From the NCBI GenBank assembly GCA_949358305.1, contig OX442321.1:1860001-1924000 (forward strand): DNA of 64,000 bases. The letters run 5' to 3'. Of the stretch, positions 44,673 through 57,027 are shown in pieces. The translations under genes and the position numbers were made by a program. Origin of the DNA: Strigamia acuminata. Lineage: Eukaryota > Arthropoda > Chilopoda > Geophilomorpha > Linotaeniidae. The notes beneath the pieces are model-generated. The model was given only the letters and a program-made list of their open reading frames with translations, was not told the DNA's origin and ran no database searches. Within the stretch, counting starts at the first letter, position 1; each line of letters begins with the position of its first letter.

Positions 44673-44856
44673 TAGTATATATCTTACTAATAACAAATTA
44701 TGTTGAGGATGGTTGAAATGAAAGGTCAGTCATATTAGGCTAAGAACTAACAAGTGCTTTATTCGGGGTCAAGCTACAAGGTGGCGCTGGGGGTACAGCG
44801 CCTGAGGCAAAGATAACGTCACTACACAAAACATGCAGTGAAGTCCGAACACAGCA
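44673..44856 (-). repeat. 3' LTR of the gypsy element
   Basis: 184 bp, apparently identical to 49212-49395. Confidence 0.95.
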
Positions 44857-44956
44857 TCATTCCCCATTAATGGCACATTAATCAAATCACAAATACAATA
44901 ATAGAATTCATTCACGATAGACAATGTACCAATTCGATTAATAAAAACAAATACAC

Positions 44957-47062
44957 TTAATCACTGTTATTATATCCGTAAAATTGTGTCGGGTTGCGAA
45001 TACGCTGGGGATGGCGGTACGGCACAACAGGAGTATTGACGGGAACAGGAGGAGGTGTAGGAGCTGGAGAAGCATCACGAACGTTTAGGAGGTTGGGTGA
45101 ATTGGGAGGAGCAACTAGGACTTGCGGTTGTACAACTGGGGGTGTGTTACCGAGGTTTGAGTCGTCACTTATCAAAGGAAAATGTCCGCGATTCCCTCCC
45201 CCCTCCGGAATTTGAGCGTGCGAAGTCTGGCGTTTTCGGAGCTGGTCCGCATGTCGGTTCCAAATTATGGCATTTCCGACGGCCACATCGTACGTGGTGG
45301 ACGATGTCTTCTGCGATATTATCCCAGGAACCCATCTCGCGGCGTGCAAATAGTCGCGCGCGAACACCAATTCCCCAGGCTCGAAGGAACGGCGCGTTTC
45401 CACAGTTGTTGGCTCCGGCATTAAGCGGGGGTTCAACAAATGTAATCTAGTTCGAACAGTTCGTTGTAGAAATGCCTCGGACGGCGTAGTCCGTGTAGAA
45501 ACGTGCGGCGTCGAGCGATAGGCAATTAAAAATTGGTCAACGGCTTCTGAAATGCTCAAATTCAAATTTAGAAATTTTCCGACTTGATTTTTAAATGTCT
45601 TCACGAAGCCTTCCACTGCTCCGTTGGTAGCTGGGTGGAAAGGCGGTGAACGAGTTTGTCGGATGCCGTTCCGTGACAGGAAGTCAACAAATTCCGCTGA
45701 AGTGAATTGCGGCCCATTGTCGGAATGAACGTGGATCGGCAAGCCGTGACGTTTAAACCAACATTTTAAAACCGCAATTGTTGCTTTCGAGGTAGTGGCG
45801 GTCATCATACGAACTTCGCACCACTTGGTGCGCGCATCCACAGCCAACAGGAACATTTTGCCATGAAAGGGGCCGGCGAAATCGAGGTGGATTCGCCCCC
45901 AAATTTCGTCGGGAATGGGCCAACGCAAGTCGGACGTCTTAGGCGGATCCGGGAGTGCGCGCTGGCACACGTCGCACGAACGCACCATCGACTCGATGTC
46001 ACGGTCGATTGACGGCCACCAAACTGTTGAGCGAGCGAGCGACTTGGTGCGAACGATTCCGAAATGTCCTGCATGCAACTCCGTCAGGACTGCACGGCGA
46101 AGCTGCTCTGGCACGACCAAACGCTCCGACAGGAACAAGAATGGTCCATGTGTGGAAAAGGCGGACCTGTGCTTATAAAAATTTATTAAGTCAGGTGTCT
46201 TTGATTTCCATTCGTCTCGGATGCACTGCAGAACTGCCTGCAATTGGGCATCTGTGTCGTATGCTGCACGCAAGGCTGCCTGCGATACTGGAAACTGCGA
46301 AAGAGAAACGGAAAATATTTCGTTAACGTGCATATCGAGGTCTTCTCGACCGTCGACTACGGGTTGAGGATTGCGAGACAATCCGTCTGCAATTTGGTTG
46401 TCGACAGCAGGCACATGCTCGATAGCATAATCGTAGGCACTCAGGAAAATTGCCCACCGGTGCAGGCGAGCGGCGACAATTTGATTGCATCCTTTCTTCT
46501 CTCCGAAAATGGCCACCAGCGGTTTGTGGTCAGTTCGTAAAATGAATTTTCTCCCAAACAGGTGGTGATGGAAGCGGCGAACGCCATAAACGATCGCAAG
46601 ACCTTCACGGTCGATTTGCGCATAATTTTTCTGCGCGCTGGACAAGAGGGAACTAGCAAAGGCAATTGGACGATGGATTCCATTTTCTACGTGGGAAATA
46701 AAGGCGCCCACACCGACCGGCGAGGCATCAACGGTCAGATAAAGTTGCTTCTTCGCGTCGTAGTGTGCCAGCGCTGAATCGACAGTTACTGCAGCCTTGA
46801 CCTTCGTCCAGGCCTTGTGTTGTTCCTGTCCCCATGTCCACGGCGTATCGTCGCGCGTGAGGCGGTAAAGCGGCTCTAATAAAGTGGATAAATTATTAAT
46901 AAATTTGCCATAATAGTTTATGAGCCCCAGGAACGATTTGAGCGATAAAACGTCGGTTGGCTGCATGGCGTTGCGTAGTGGAGCCAATTTTGAGTCCACT
47001 GGCGTGATTCCTAGCTTGGAAATGTTCAGCCCCAAAAACTGCACACAAGCACGCAAAAACTT
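44957..47062 (-). CDS. pol: gag-pol, downstream part after the TGA: RT end, RNase H, integrase
   Basis: Same reading frame as the upstream part, open for about 700 codons after the stop codon at 47063-47065. It starts in the C-terminal part of reverse transcriptase (VQFLGLNISKLGI). RNase H follows with DASPVGVGAF, DREGLAIVYGV and RTDHKPL. Integrase has the zinc-binding HAGHFG and CDVCQ and the catalytic D (DFAGPF), D (HSDNGPQFTS) and E (GAVEGF). A proline-rich tail ends at 44957. The first in-frame near-start here is TTG, so independent translation is unlikely; the part would be made only by readthrough. Confidence 0.9.
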   Translation of the reverse strand, partial: KFLRACVQFLGLNISKLGITPVDSKLAPLRNAMQPTDVLSLKSFLGLINYYGKFINNLSTLLEPLYRLTRDDTPWTWGQEQHKAWTKVKAAVTVDSALAHYDAKKQLYLTVDASPVGVGAFISHVENGIHRPIAFASSLLSSAQKNYAQIDREGLAIVYGVRRFHHHLFGRKFILRTDHKPLVAIFGEKKGCNQIVAARLHRWAIFLSAYDYAIEHVPAVDNQIADGLSRNPQPVVDGREDLDMHVNEIFSVSLSQFPVSQAALRAAYDTDAQLQAVLQCIRDEWKSKTPDLINFYKHRSAFSTHGPFLFLSERLVVPEQLRRAVLTELHAGHFGIVRTKSLARSTVWWPSIDRDIESMVRSCDVCQRALPDPPKTSDLRWPIPDEIWGRIHLDFAGPFHGKMFLLAVDARTKWCEVRMMTATTSKATIAVLKCWFKRHGLPIHVHSDNGPQFTSAEFVDFLSRNGIRQTRSPPFHPATNGAVEGFVKTFKNQVGKFLNLNLSISEAVDQFLIAYRSTPHVSTRTTPSEAFLQRTVRTRLHLLNPRLMPEPTTVETRRSFEPGELVFARDYLHAARWVPGIISQKTSSTTYDVAVGNAIIWNRHADQLRKRQTSHAQIPEGGGNRGHFPLISDDSNLGNTPPVVQPQVLVAPPNSPNLLNVRDASPAPTPPPVPVNTPVVPYRHPQRIRNPTQFYGYNNSD

Positions 47063-49015
47063 TCACTTTTTCCTATTTAATGTTAAATTGGCTTTGTTAA
47101 ATGCACCCAATAATTGATCCAGGTTGCATAAGTGCGTCGCGTTTGTTGCACCGGTCACGGCCGAATCATCAATGAACGGCTGCGTACTCTCGACTTTGGC
47201 TGTTAATTTGTCCATCTCGCGTTGGAAGATTGCCGGCGCGCTGGATATCCCGTAAAAAAGTCTATTTACTGTGAAGAGACCCAAGTGGGTATTAATTGTG
47301 CACACCAATTTACTCTCTGCATCCAACTCCAGCTGGTTGTAAGCGTGATTCATATCAAGAGTAGAATACGTCTCACCGCCCGACAACTTCGCTGCAACGT
47401 CTTCAAACAGAGGTAAAGGGTAAGAGTTGGGGAGAACCGCCTTATTTATGGTTCTATTATAGCATCCCGCTATCTTTAACGTGCCATCTGATTTAAGGAC
47501 ATGCATAATAGGTGTCGCCCATTTAGAAGAAGCGACAGGAGTTATGATACCTAAATCCTGCAGTCTGCGCAGCTCTTCCTCCAGTCGTGGCTTCATCGCG
47601 AGTGGAACTGGGTAATTCTTCAAAAATATCGGTTGCACGGCCGGATCGATATCGATGTGGACCTTGTGCACGTTGTAACATCCGATTTCATCGCGAAAAA
47701 CGTTGGCATGACGTTCCAAAATCTCGTCCAATCTGTTGGACGACGGTGTATCGAGCTTCTCGGGCGTAGGCGTCGATGTGGACAACGAAAATACTTCTGC
47801 GCCCACCAGGTCGCCAGTTTTCGACAGCAAACCAAATGCTTCGAGCCAGTCGCGGCCAAGAAGTGGGACGGGGCCGTGAGTCGCCACGCACAACGGCAAA
47901 CGAAAATCGCGATCACGATGACGAACCGGAACTTCGCAAACCCCTTCCATTCGGAGTGTTGTGCCGCCATACGTATTCATCTGGATCGGAAGGGGCTGCA
48001 ACGGAAAATTTGAAAAATATTTAGTATAAGTTTCGAGATTTATAAATGTAGCGCCTGCTCCCGTGTCCATTTCCATTAGGAGATTGACATTAGCAATTTT
48101 AATGGCCAAAATAATTGGTTGTGTGGCTTTAATGCCAATCGCGTTGACGGTCGTCGTCAAATCCGGCTCGACAGCGTAGTACGTGAGCTGTTGTGGCATC
48201 TCGACTGCATGGACTGGAGCTGGTGACTTCAAGACCGACCGGCAAACTGGTTTGATGTGGCCAGTTTTTCCGCATCCGTGGCACGTGGCATCGCGAAAGC
48301 GGCACGCTTCACGCGTGTGCGACTTACTGCCGCAAGCAGAACACGCCGACACATTTCCTTTCGAGTTGGATGGTTGGCGGCCTGGTTGAAACGAGGTAGT
48401 GCCCCTCGAGGAGCGTTTTCTACCCCTTGACGCATCGTGACGTGGTTTGGAGTCGTGGTGGAGTTTGTGCACCGGCAGCGCCGATGCATTCTGCGTCGCG
48501 ATCGTCGAAAATTCCTTTTGCGACACTTCAGCAGCGGCAGCGAACTCGACCGCGTCGTCGAACGTCAAATCTTTTTTTAACGTGAGTGCCTGTTGCACTT
48601 GCTCATTCTGGAGGCCACAAAGAAAGCGATTTCTTAATTCGTTAGTTTTGTCGGCGAACTCACAGTTTTGGGCCAGGTCCTGAAGAGCGAGAGAATACTC
48701 CAGCACGGTTTCATTCGGCAGTCGATCACGGCGGTGAAAACGGCGAATTTCTCCCAGCACGAGCGGCTTCGCGCGTGCATTTTTCTGCATCAAGGCCACT
48801 AGGTCCGCGTACTTCAAGTCGGCAGCTTCCTTCGGCGCCGCGAGCGTGTCCAGCTGCTTAAACGTCGGCATGCCGACGTACGACAGCAGCGTGTGGACCT
48901 TCTCCTGGTCATCGACGATTTTGTTACAAGCGAAAATGCTCGTCATTCGCTTGCAATACAGGCCCCAATCCTCTGTTGGATCGTATTCCCGCGGTGTCCC
49001 TTTTAGAGCTGACAT
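47063..49015 (-). CDS. gag-pol: gag-pol, upstream part: gag, zinc knuckles, protease, most of RT (650 codons)
   Basis: Begins at an ATG about 200 bp inside the 5' LTR. The gag region (about residues 1-220) is followed by two CCHC knuckles (CSACGSKSHTREAC and CHGCGKTGHIKPVC). An aspartic protease with DTGA (MEMDTGAGATF) and most of the reverse transcriptase follow, including STLDMNHAYNQL, GISSAPAIFQ and the active-site FIDD. One oddity is IAGCYN where the family usually has an acidic residue before the Tyr. The frame ends at TGA (47063-47065), inside the RT domain and before RNase H, so this copy cannot make a full polyprotein without readthrough. Confidence 0.93.
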   Translation of the reverse strand: MSALKGTPREYDPTEDWGLYCKRMTSIFACNKIVDDQEKVHTLLSYVGMPTFKQLDTLAAPKEAADLKYADLVALMQKNARAKPLVLGEIRRFHRRDRLPNETVLEYSLALQDLAQNCEFADKTNELRNRFLCGLQNEQVQQALTLKKDLTFDDAVEFAAAAEVSQKEFSTIATQNASALPVHKLHHDSKPRHDASRGRKRSSRGTTSFQPGRQPSNSKGNVSACSACGSKSHTREACRFRDATCHGCGKTGHIKPVCRSVLKSPAPVHAVEMPQQLTYYAVEPDLTTTVNAIGIKATQPIILAIKIANVNLLMEMDTGAGATFINLETYTKYFSNFPLQPLPIQMNTYGGTTLRMEGVCEVPVRHRDRDFRLPLCVATHGPVPLLGRDWLEAFGLLSKTGDLVGAEVFSLSTSTPTPEKLDTPSSNRLDEILERHANVFRDEIGCYNVHKVHIDIDPAVQPIFLKNYPVPLAMKPRLEEELRRLQDLGIITPVASSKWATPIMHVLKSDGTLKIAGCYNRTINKAVLPNSYPLPLFEDVAAKLSGGETYSTLDMNHAYNQLELDAESKLVCTINTHLGLFTVNRLFYGISSAPAIFQREMDKLTAKVESTQPFIDDSAVTGATNATHLCNLDQLLGAFNKANLTLNRKK

Positions 49016-49211
49016 TTTGATGGCAAAAGTCGGCGTTGAGTACGAAAACGCGAGGAAAACGTGACAATGGAACGTAGGCCTAACGTCGGGACGGCGTGGT
49101 CAGCAACGGGCCGAAAAAGTGGTCAAAAAGTTCGAAAAACACGAAAAAACTTGCGTCGCTACTGGATTCATTAGTTGCACGTGGATTTCGGATCCTTATC
49201 TCGTCGCCATT

Positions 49212-49395
49212 TAGTATATATCTTACTAATAACAAATTATGTTGAGGATGGTTGAAATGAAAGGTCAGTCATATTAGGCTAAGAACTAACAAGTGCTTTA
49301 TTCGGGGTCAAGCTACAAGGTGGCGCTGGGGGTACAGCGCCTGAGGCAAAGATAACGTCACTACACAAAACATGCAGTGAAGTCCGAACACAGCA
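49212..49395 (-). repeat. 5' LTR of the gypsy element
   Basis: 184 bp, apparently identical to 44673-44856. The primer-binding site lies just to its left on the plus map (about 49192-49209). Confidence 0.95.
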
Positions 49396-49460
49396 GCAAA
49401 AATGTGTTTAAAGTTGCAAAAATGTGTTTAAAACGTGTACAAATGTGTTTAAAACGAGAT
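49396..49460. repeat. 19-21 bp minisatellite, right part
   Basis: Continuation of the 44195-44672 array beyond the retrotransposon. Confidence 0.85.
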
Positions 49461-52400
49461 TCGGCAAAAAGGACATAAATCCTGCCCCCCTACCTCCCAC
49501 TCCTTTCATTTTTTCTTCTCTTAAGAGCAGGTGTTGCACGCTTCATTTCTCTCAAATATTCATGCTTAAATGCAGAAGAAAAGAACGTCAGGGCCTAATT
49601 TAATGTTTATAAATTATCACGTTGCACGGAACGTTTTATTTTGCGAACAAATCGTCAATCGGAAGCGTTTGGCCCGAAATGGTGTGCATTTCGTCCGCCT
49701 GTGTTTGTGCGTAAAAGCGGTGTTTAGTTTCCGCGTAGAATCGCGTTAAAAATTAAAAGGCGATAGCGTTTTATCTGCGAAATGAGCAGCTGCTTACATT
49801 TGTTCCACTATTTCTTTTATGAGGTAAAAGCGTGGACGATAAGCATCTTTACAGTGTCAGTTTGCCAACTGGGTTTACAAAATGACCTCATCTCAGTTTC
49901 ACCTACAGAATCTCGACTGGGGTGGTCTGTAAACTCGATAGGGGGACAACACAGACGTGTTTGGGAAAAGGGACCGTTGGAAATTGATTGTTGATAAGAT
50001 TTAGAAAGAAAAAAAAATTTAAAATTTTTTTTTTTTATTTATATTTTGGATTTTTGTTGGTTTGTGTGAATTGTGTCAGGAGCAGATGCGAGTGAAGTTT
50101 TGTGCTCGTTGGGCGGGTTTCGCTTTAATCTGTCGCTCGTTATTAATGGAGAGGAGAGACAGGTTTCAAAAGATTGCAGCTTTGTTGTCACTGCAATAGT
50201 GCGCGGCGTGAAATGTATGGAACTAATCATCGCATTTCGGGGGAAAATAAGAGGAGACACATACTTGTCACGATTGGTTTTTTTTGACATTGTCTAGAAA
50301 TTTAAATATTTAGAATTTAAAATTTTTTTTTTTTAAATTTTATTTAGAAATTTAATTAGAATTTTTTTTTTTTTTTTATTTCTGACGATATCAAATCTAA
50401 TTAAAAGCGATTTTTTTTCTTTTAATTTTTAACTTTTTATTTCCTCCTTTTAAAAAAAAATCTCACGTTTAATTAAGACTTAATTTGAAAGATAAATGTC
50501 ACGTATTAAATAATCAATAAGCAAAAAGTATAATTTATGTATTTACGTTTCCCGGAGCTTCGATTACTGCATTTATTAATTTTTCAATAAAAAATTCAAC
50601 ATATCAATATTTCTCTTTGATTTTTGGATACTAAGTGTAAAAATACCCGAAGAATTAAAAAATCGAGTCAATCTTTGAAAATTTTTAATATTTCCAACCG
50701 ACCGCGGGCCAAAAATACTAAAACCTTCAAAAATTAGATAATTTTATAACAATCTGCACTCTGTTCTAAAATTTATTATTACCAATAGATATAGCGTAAA
50801 ATTCTACACAGAAAACATGTTTTAAACATTCAAATCAGTCTGTTTTTGACCGCGAACCGACATTTTAAAAACGTGGTGACGGCTTCCCTGCATGACAACG
50901 GTAGGCAATGCCTCATAACAGCTGAAAATTGTTGCGTTGACCTAGAAATTCCATAAAGAATAAACTGTCCATATTTCACGACAATTGAGCCAAGTTTTGG
51001 GAAGTTATTACTTTGTTTTACGTTTAAGATATTCTAAAAATCAAAAAAATAAATAAAAATGATGAAATTCGTTGAATTTAAAACCTCCAAACAATAATTA
51101 CATTAGAAAACGACATTAATGAGATAAATAATCGATTCTATGTCATGGGAAGTGAAATTGGATCTTTGAAATTTATAATTCACTTCCGGTCAGTGTTTAA
51201 AACCTTAATCAACAAGAGGAAATTGAAATACAGCTTTGATTAGTGTTTGGTTTTGTCAATAGAGGGTGTAAATGGCCGGGGCAGCTTGGGATGAGTTTAT
51301 TTGGAGCGATGGGGAAGGTGTAGGAAGGGAAAGCCTGCGTGAGCGGGGCAGCTGCTCCCTTTCTTCATTCATTGGAGTGATGTGCGTGGAGCGGCACGCT
51401 GGATTTTCTTCTCTCGAGTGGATATACTGGAGTGCAATGGATTTAGCGGGTTCTGCGACTGTTACACAGGGATCGCTTAAATATCGTGACGGCAAAAAGG
51501 TATTATATTGTTTTTTAAAAAAAATTTTTTTTATTTTTTTTTATTATTTTCGGGTTTTTGAGGATTAATTGTTTTCTTAGTGGAAATCCAGATGGTGTAT
51601 TGCCAGGAAGCACTCCCCCGTTGCAGGTAGGCAACTTTGAGAATTTTAATTTTTAATGTTTTGATATTTTTTTTGGGTGAGATTTTAAGTGGAAAAAAAT
51701 TTTTAATGGGAAAAATAATTGATTTGAAAGAAAAAAGAAATCTCCGCCTTAAATTATGAAATAGCTTCACTGCACTGCATTAAGTGAAATTTTTTTTTTT
51801 TTTTTTTTTAAAAAAAACTTTTTAAATTTAATTTTCTGCTTTTTATTACACGGACGTTTCGAACTCTTTGGGGAACTGGAAACATTTTTTAAAAAAAATT
51901 TTATTTTTTAATTTTTAAAATTTTTTTAATTTATTTTTCATCGCTCCTTGTTTACTATTACAAAACAAAGATCTTTTTATGCCCCCCTACCACTGTTAAT
52001 GGGTTTTACAGTCATAAAAAAAATTTAAAACAAGTGTTATCGTTTTAAAGCTCCACTAAAAGCCTTTATTATTTATTCTTATATTTTTTAAGTCGTCGTC
52101 TTTGAGCGAGCGAAAATGTTTAATGGGTTGGTGACAGTTGTTGACAGAAATATCAAAGTGGTTTTTAGTCATCTGCTTTGCGAGAAATTTATGTATTTGC
52201 TGATGCTTTTATGCTGACAGCTTTTCACATAAGTGTCAATGAAATGCTGATGGATATTTCTTCTCCTTCTAATTCTATAATTAGCCGCCATATCTTAATG
52301 TGTGTGCATAATGATAAAATGAATGTAATGCAATACGCAGAAAAATAAAAATATAAAAACAAAAATAAGTTGCACGCGCTACTGCAATTTGCTAACTTAC

Positions 52401-53496
52401 ATTAGGCCTAACAACGCTAAAATAAAGTAAATAAACAACAATAAACTCAGTATTAAAAGTAATTTACAGCGTAGTACTAAAATATTTTTATTTATTTACT
52501 TTATTTTTAGCGTTATTAGGCCTAATATTAGGCTTAATACTGCTAACTAACAACTGGAATTAGAAAATCGTCTGCGCAGAATGGGATACCGGGTTACCGG
52601 GCGTGTTATCGTCACTGGTAACGACGTTATCGTTAGGTAATACGTTAAATATTGGTGACAATGTATTGTTACGCGTACGGGCCGTTCCGTTTATCGATCA
52701 TCCCTTAATGCGCAGTTTCGCTAATTTAATTCCAAATTTTGCCAATAGATGTCATTTTAGTTAAACCGTTATTACCGTTACTAAGATGTAATATTAACTA
52801 TTGCTTTTTGGGCTAACTAACGGTAACTAGTTACCAAATTGCAATAACCCTGAAAATAAGCCTAAAAAATGAGCAAATTTGAGCAAAATTGAGCAAATTT
52901 CATCAATTTATATCAATAAAAAATTTTTTTTTTTTTTTCTTCCTTTATTGATTTTTTAACGTTTTCGAAAACACTTAGCTCGCTCTTTTTTTCAAACTTT
53001 GAAGTGCTGCTTGGATTTGTAAATGCATTACAGCGAAGACTTAGGTCAAACATTGTAATCTAAAAAGGCAAAGGGTCCTAATCCGCTTATAAAACACATT
53101 ACAAAAAGAGCGTAGCAGCTGCCAGCCGAGAAGAAGAGAGTCGGGATCGGAGTCAATGTGCTTCAATTAATTAAAAGTGCGCGCAAAGACAATTTGGGGC
53201 GCGTTAGAAGGCTGAGGTTTTGCAAACCGCAATATCCGTTTATTATATTTGTTTGGAATAAAGTTTGCGGTCAATTCGAAACGAGATTCGATATGCCAAT
53301 CTGGCGGAGCCCGCAAATGGACTCTTTGAAACCGAATTCTCCTCCGAGACGCACACTTGCCATCAGTGCTGACAGGTAATAAATACCTCGGATACGGTGA
53401 CGTGTGACGTCATTCGGCGCATAATTTGACACTTTATCACAGAACTCGCCCGATTCTCTGCATTTTCATCGTCCAGAAATTGGAAAATATTCAAAA

Positions 53497-53531
<35 letters not shown>

Positions 53532-55617
53532 ATACGCATTTATGAACCGTTTGGGGGTATTTTTGTTTACGTTTTGGGAAGTGTGAGGGGGGGGGGGGAA
53601 GTTGGAAGTGGCAGGTTCGTGGATCAAGGGGGGTGTGAAAAAAAGTCGGGATGGAAATGACTCATGGGTAATTGTGTTAGGTGACATTGAGAAGTGGAGA
53701 ACGGCCATTTTGCACTCGTAATGTTTCATCAGGGGTATAGAATTGCTCTCGAGTTTGTCTGTCGCTGCCATCAACAAATTGCTCGCTTTGATCAATACGA
53801 TATGAAATGAAAAGTTTAAAAATTTAAAAAAATAAATATAAATAAATAAAATTTTTTTTTTTTTTTTTTTTATATATATATATGTATATATCTTTAAATT
53901 GAAAGTTGAATAAGTTGATGTGCTGCAGGGAAGACAAATTTTGTAAAAAAAAAAATCTCTCCGTTGTCGTTTACTTATCGCGCGCCGCATCGTTGCTATC
54001 AGTATTGGATGGCACAAGTTTCTTAGGGCAAAAAGATGTTTGCTATTGATTTTGGACGGAAGAAACGGACCACGAAGAAGCCAATGATAACACCTCCCTC
54101 TGTGATCGTTGTGGAGGTATAGGGCGAATCGATGTAACGTTAAAACAAAACTCGTTATACACAATCGGCGAAAGTCTAATTTTTGCGAATAAAACCATCC
54201 TCTGCTACCATGTGGAATTTAGACGAAATAAAGAGCGATAACAGATGTTTTACGTCTGTAACAAATTGGGATTCATGGCGGGGGGAATCGATGATGGCAA
54301 TGAATCAAGTGGTGAAAAAAATCCGTGATTTACTCATTTCCTTCTATTGGGATATTGTTTCGCGAATAATCAATTGTTTTTTTTTCATTTTAACGTGTTA
54401 AATGGGGCAAAAGATGGGGTTGGGTGATGGAAATTGCAAAATTGCAATTTAACGTGTCGAATTTGGTGTAGTGACAAGTTAAATCGATTAATCCGGATCA
54501 TTTAACGATGGAAACTTGTTTGGAAACAATAAGAGTGACTAAGCACAAGTTGGGTATTGGTTAATGCCTCTGGCTTACAAATCCGACATGCACACGTGCA
54601 TCTTATGGCACCTGTGCTACCGAAGGCTGTTCTTGACACGAAATCAATTTATTTTTTCAACTTTGACACCTGAGTTTATTTTTAACTAAATTCACTGCTA
54701 TTGTTCATGCAGGGATAAATTATTTTTTTATTTTTTTGCTGGAGAGAATTTTTGTGTGGCATTAATCTAGTTCTTCCCACTGCCACTAGGGGATGGACAC
54801 TGGCAAAAAAGGAAAATATAAAATTCGGATTTTTTTTTGTGCTCTTGCACATGGATCCCTTAAGGTTGCAGAGCAATAAATCAATGTCTAGGTAAAGTGT
54901 TGTAAGGGTTTGGCAATGACTCAAGGTATTGTGCATGTCTGAATTATGTATAAGACTGAGCTGTTACAGACTAACATGTTGACTCTAATTAGCATATTTT
55001 AGTTTCAATAAAAGATTTGTGTGAATAAATGGTGCATTTAAATATTTTTATTTATTTATTTATTTAAATAATTCAGCCAACTGGCGCTAGGTGGCAGTGG
55101 CAATCAGTTTTTGTTTATTTTCCTTTGTTTCTGTTGTAGCAGACTGAAATAAATTTCCTCTTCCATGTAAACTGTCACTTTAAGTCCATAAAAATCGACT
55201 GTAAGCTGTAACTGTCTGCAGATTGGATGCTGTTATGGGTGTTGCAAAATACCCTCTTATTGTCCAACTTTTTAAGACCCTTGTAAAACATGGATGTTGT
55301 TATTGTTCAGTTGTTGGAACTGGTGCAAGCACGATAAAGTTTAACTGGGCTGCTTTTAGCTGCTTGGATATGAGTTATGGTGATGTTGGAATGTAAAAAT
55401 CTGGCTATTATGTAGATTTCTGTGATAATGGTACCTGTTACCACAGGCTGATTTCTGATTAATGGTATAAAATGTCGAGATGACGGAATAAACCTTGAGG
55501 AAAGAAAAGCGCTGTGTGCGACTTGTCAAGAGACATCTATGTTCTCATCAATCCGGTAGAGAATGGAACTAAGACGTAGAACGGTGCAACCGTGTACGTC
55601 GTTACGGAAAATAGGTG
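49461..55617. other. Long AT-rich region with no supported gene
   Basis: No protein family or RNA gene recognised. Long A/T runs lie near 50020, 50310-50370, 51520, 51790, 51890 and 53850. A (TAAA)n microsatellite lies at 53490-53535 and a G-run at 53587. Frames at 53466-54164 and elsewhere are low-complexity artefacts. It is compatible with deep intron or intergenic DNA. Confidence 0.4.
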
Positions 55618-56194
55618 CACTGGAAAAAAATATGGCTTTACACGTCTTTTAATTGCTGAAAAGTTAATGTAAATTTGAACTTTCGGCTTTGCAAAGTCAC
55701 ATTTACAAAGATTGTAAATTTCTGTTTCAAACAATAACTTTACAAAATTAAAAAGACATTTTACAATGAACACGCACAATAACTTTACAGTTTGTAAATT
55801 TCGAATTTGTCAGATTTAACAATAAATTTAATTTAAATTTAATTTTATAATTTTAAACCTTAAATATGTGATTTTAAACTTCTAAATTTATTATAATTTA
55901 TTTGAAAATATTTACGTGTAAATATTTTCATTATTCCATGAAAATAAATCCCATGAAATTTTCATAAAAATCTCACATACGATATGCAGAGGATTCATAG
56001 CCTCAATCAAAAACAAGCAACTTAAATTTAATGTAAATGTCTAATTTACACATGAAATTTACAAAGTGATTAAATTCAATGTTAAATGTCTAATTTTTCT
56101 TCGATTTTACAACTTTACAAAAACTGTAAAGCTCACATTTCCACATTAACTTTTGGAACATTTACAATTTGTAAAGCCATATTTTTTTCCAGTG
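55618..56194. mobile_element. TIR element, 577 bp, between two copies of a host segment
   Basis: Perfect inverted ends of about 25 bp beginning CACTGGAAAAAAATATGG. It has subterminal inverted TTTACAA/TTGTAAA motifs and an AT-rich interior. On both sides lies a roughly 42-bp host text (GTAGAACGGTGC to GTTACGGAAAAT), with small differences between the sides. Either the target was already a tandem repeat or an unusually long stretch was duplicated. Confidence 0.8.
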
Positions 56195-57027
56195 CGTAGA
56201 ACGGTGCGACGTGTACGTCGTTACGGAAAATACGTGTATGCATGAATAATTCATCTTCCGGACGAATTCTTCAGCTTAAAGTTCAGTGTGTGAAGGCGGC
56301 ATGCACGTTCGCAGTTTTTGTTAGATTAAAAATTAAAATGTAATTGTATAACGCATAATTTAGTTTAATTTAATAATTTTGGTGGTTGTAAATGGTTAAA
56401 TGCAATTAGTTTGCAAATTCTATTGAAAATCAATAGCTAAGTTGATGTGTAGTTAGTCACATGTGATTGTGTTGCAACAGAATTTGTCATGCAATGAGAC
56501 ACTTTGCAGATGCTCACTTGACAGATTGGGTTACATTTTCAAATTTACTTTCTTGTTTATGGCTGGTCAAGAAAAGGTTAATTAAAACTTAACTTGCTCT
56601 ATAGCAAAAGCTTAAAGTGAATTTACTTTAAGGAGTTACTTTATTTATACACTCAAATGAGATCTCTAAATGAATTATTAATTGGCTTTCTTTGCATTAA
56701 GAATTGATAAGTGAAGAAGCTTTTCGCTTATCTCACTTTATCAATAAACTCAAGGTGATGCAACAGAACCAAAGAGTACTTCGTCCAAAGTTGTTGGAAC
56801 AGAATTAACAGACATAAACTTTTACTATTTGGTTATTGTTCCTCCATTTTAATTGTGTTTTTTATGTTGTGGTGTATTGTTGCCACAAAAAATTGTGAAG
56901 TTAACTATACTATACTATACTTCCATATTTTTTCTTTAGATGGTTTCAATGAAACCTGGAATTGGATCTAGTTCTAGAACTAGTTCCAGAATCCGAAAAC
57001 GGCGGCCTGTTTGCATGTGGCAAAGTC
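56195..57027. other. No supported gene
   Basis: AT-rich spacer; nothing recognised. Confidence 0.4.

Larger units (their letters stand above)
44668..49400 (-). mobile_element. Complete Ty3/gypsy LTR retrotransposon with 5-bp target duplication
   Basis: Element 44673-49395 (4,723 bp) in minus orientation, flanked by GCAAA at 44668-44672 and 49396-49400. The two 184-bp LTRs appear identical by eye, so the insertion is recent. On the minus strand they begin TGCTGTG and end ATATACTA. A primer-binding site beginning TGGCGACGAG starts two bases inside the 5' LTR. A purine tract (AATGGGGAATGA) precedes the 3' LTR. One long gag-pol frame is broken by a single in-frame TGA at 47063-47065. The gag and pol organisation resembles the single-ORF gypsy group found in many invertebrates. 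Confidence 0.95.

Noticed and set aside
53466-54164. 232-codon minus-strand frame
   Set aside because: Composed of poly-K, poly-I/Y and repeat-derived segments over a microsatellite and T-runs; no domain.
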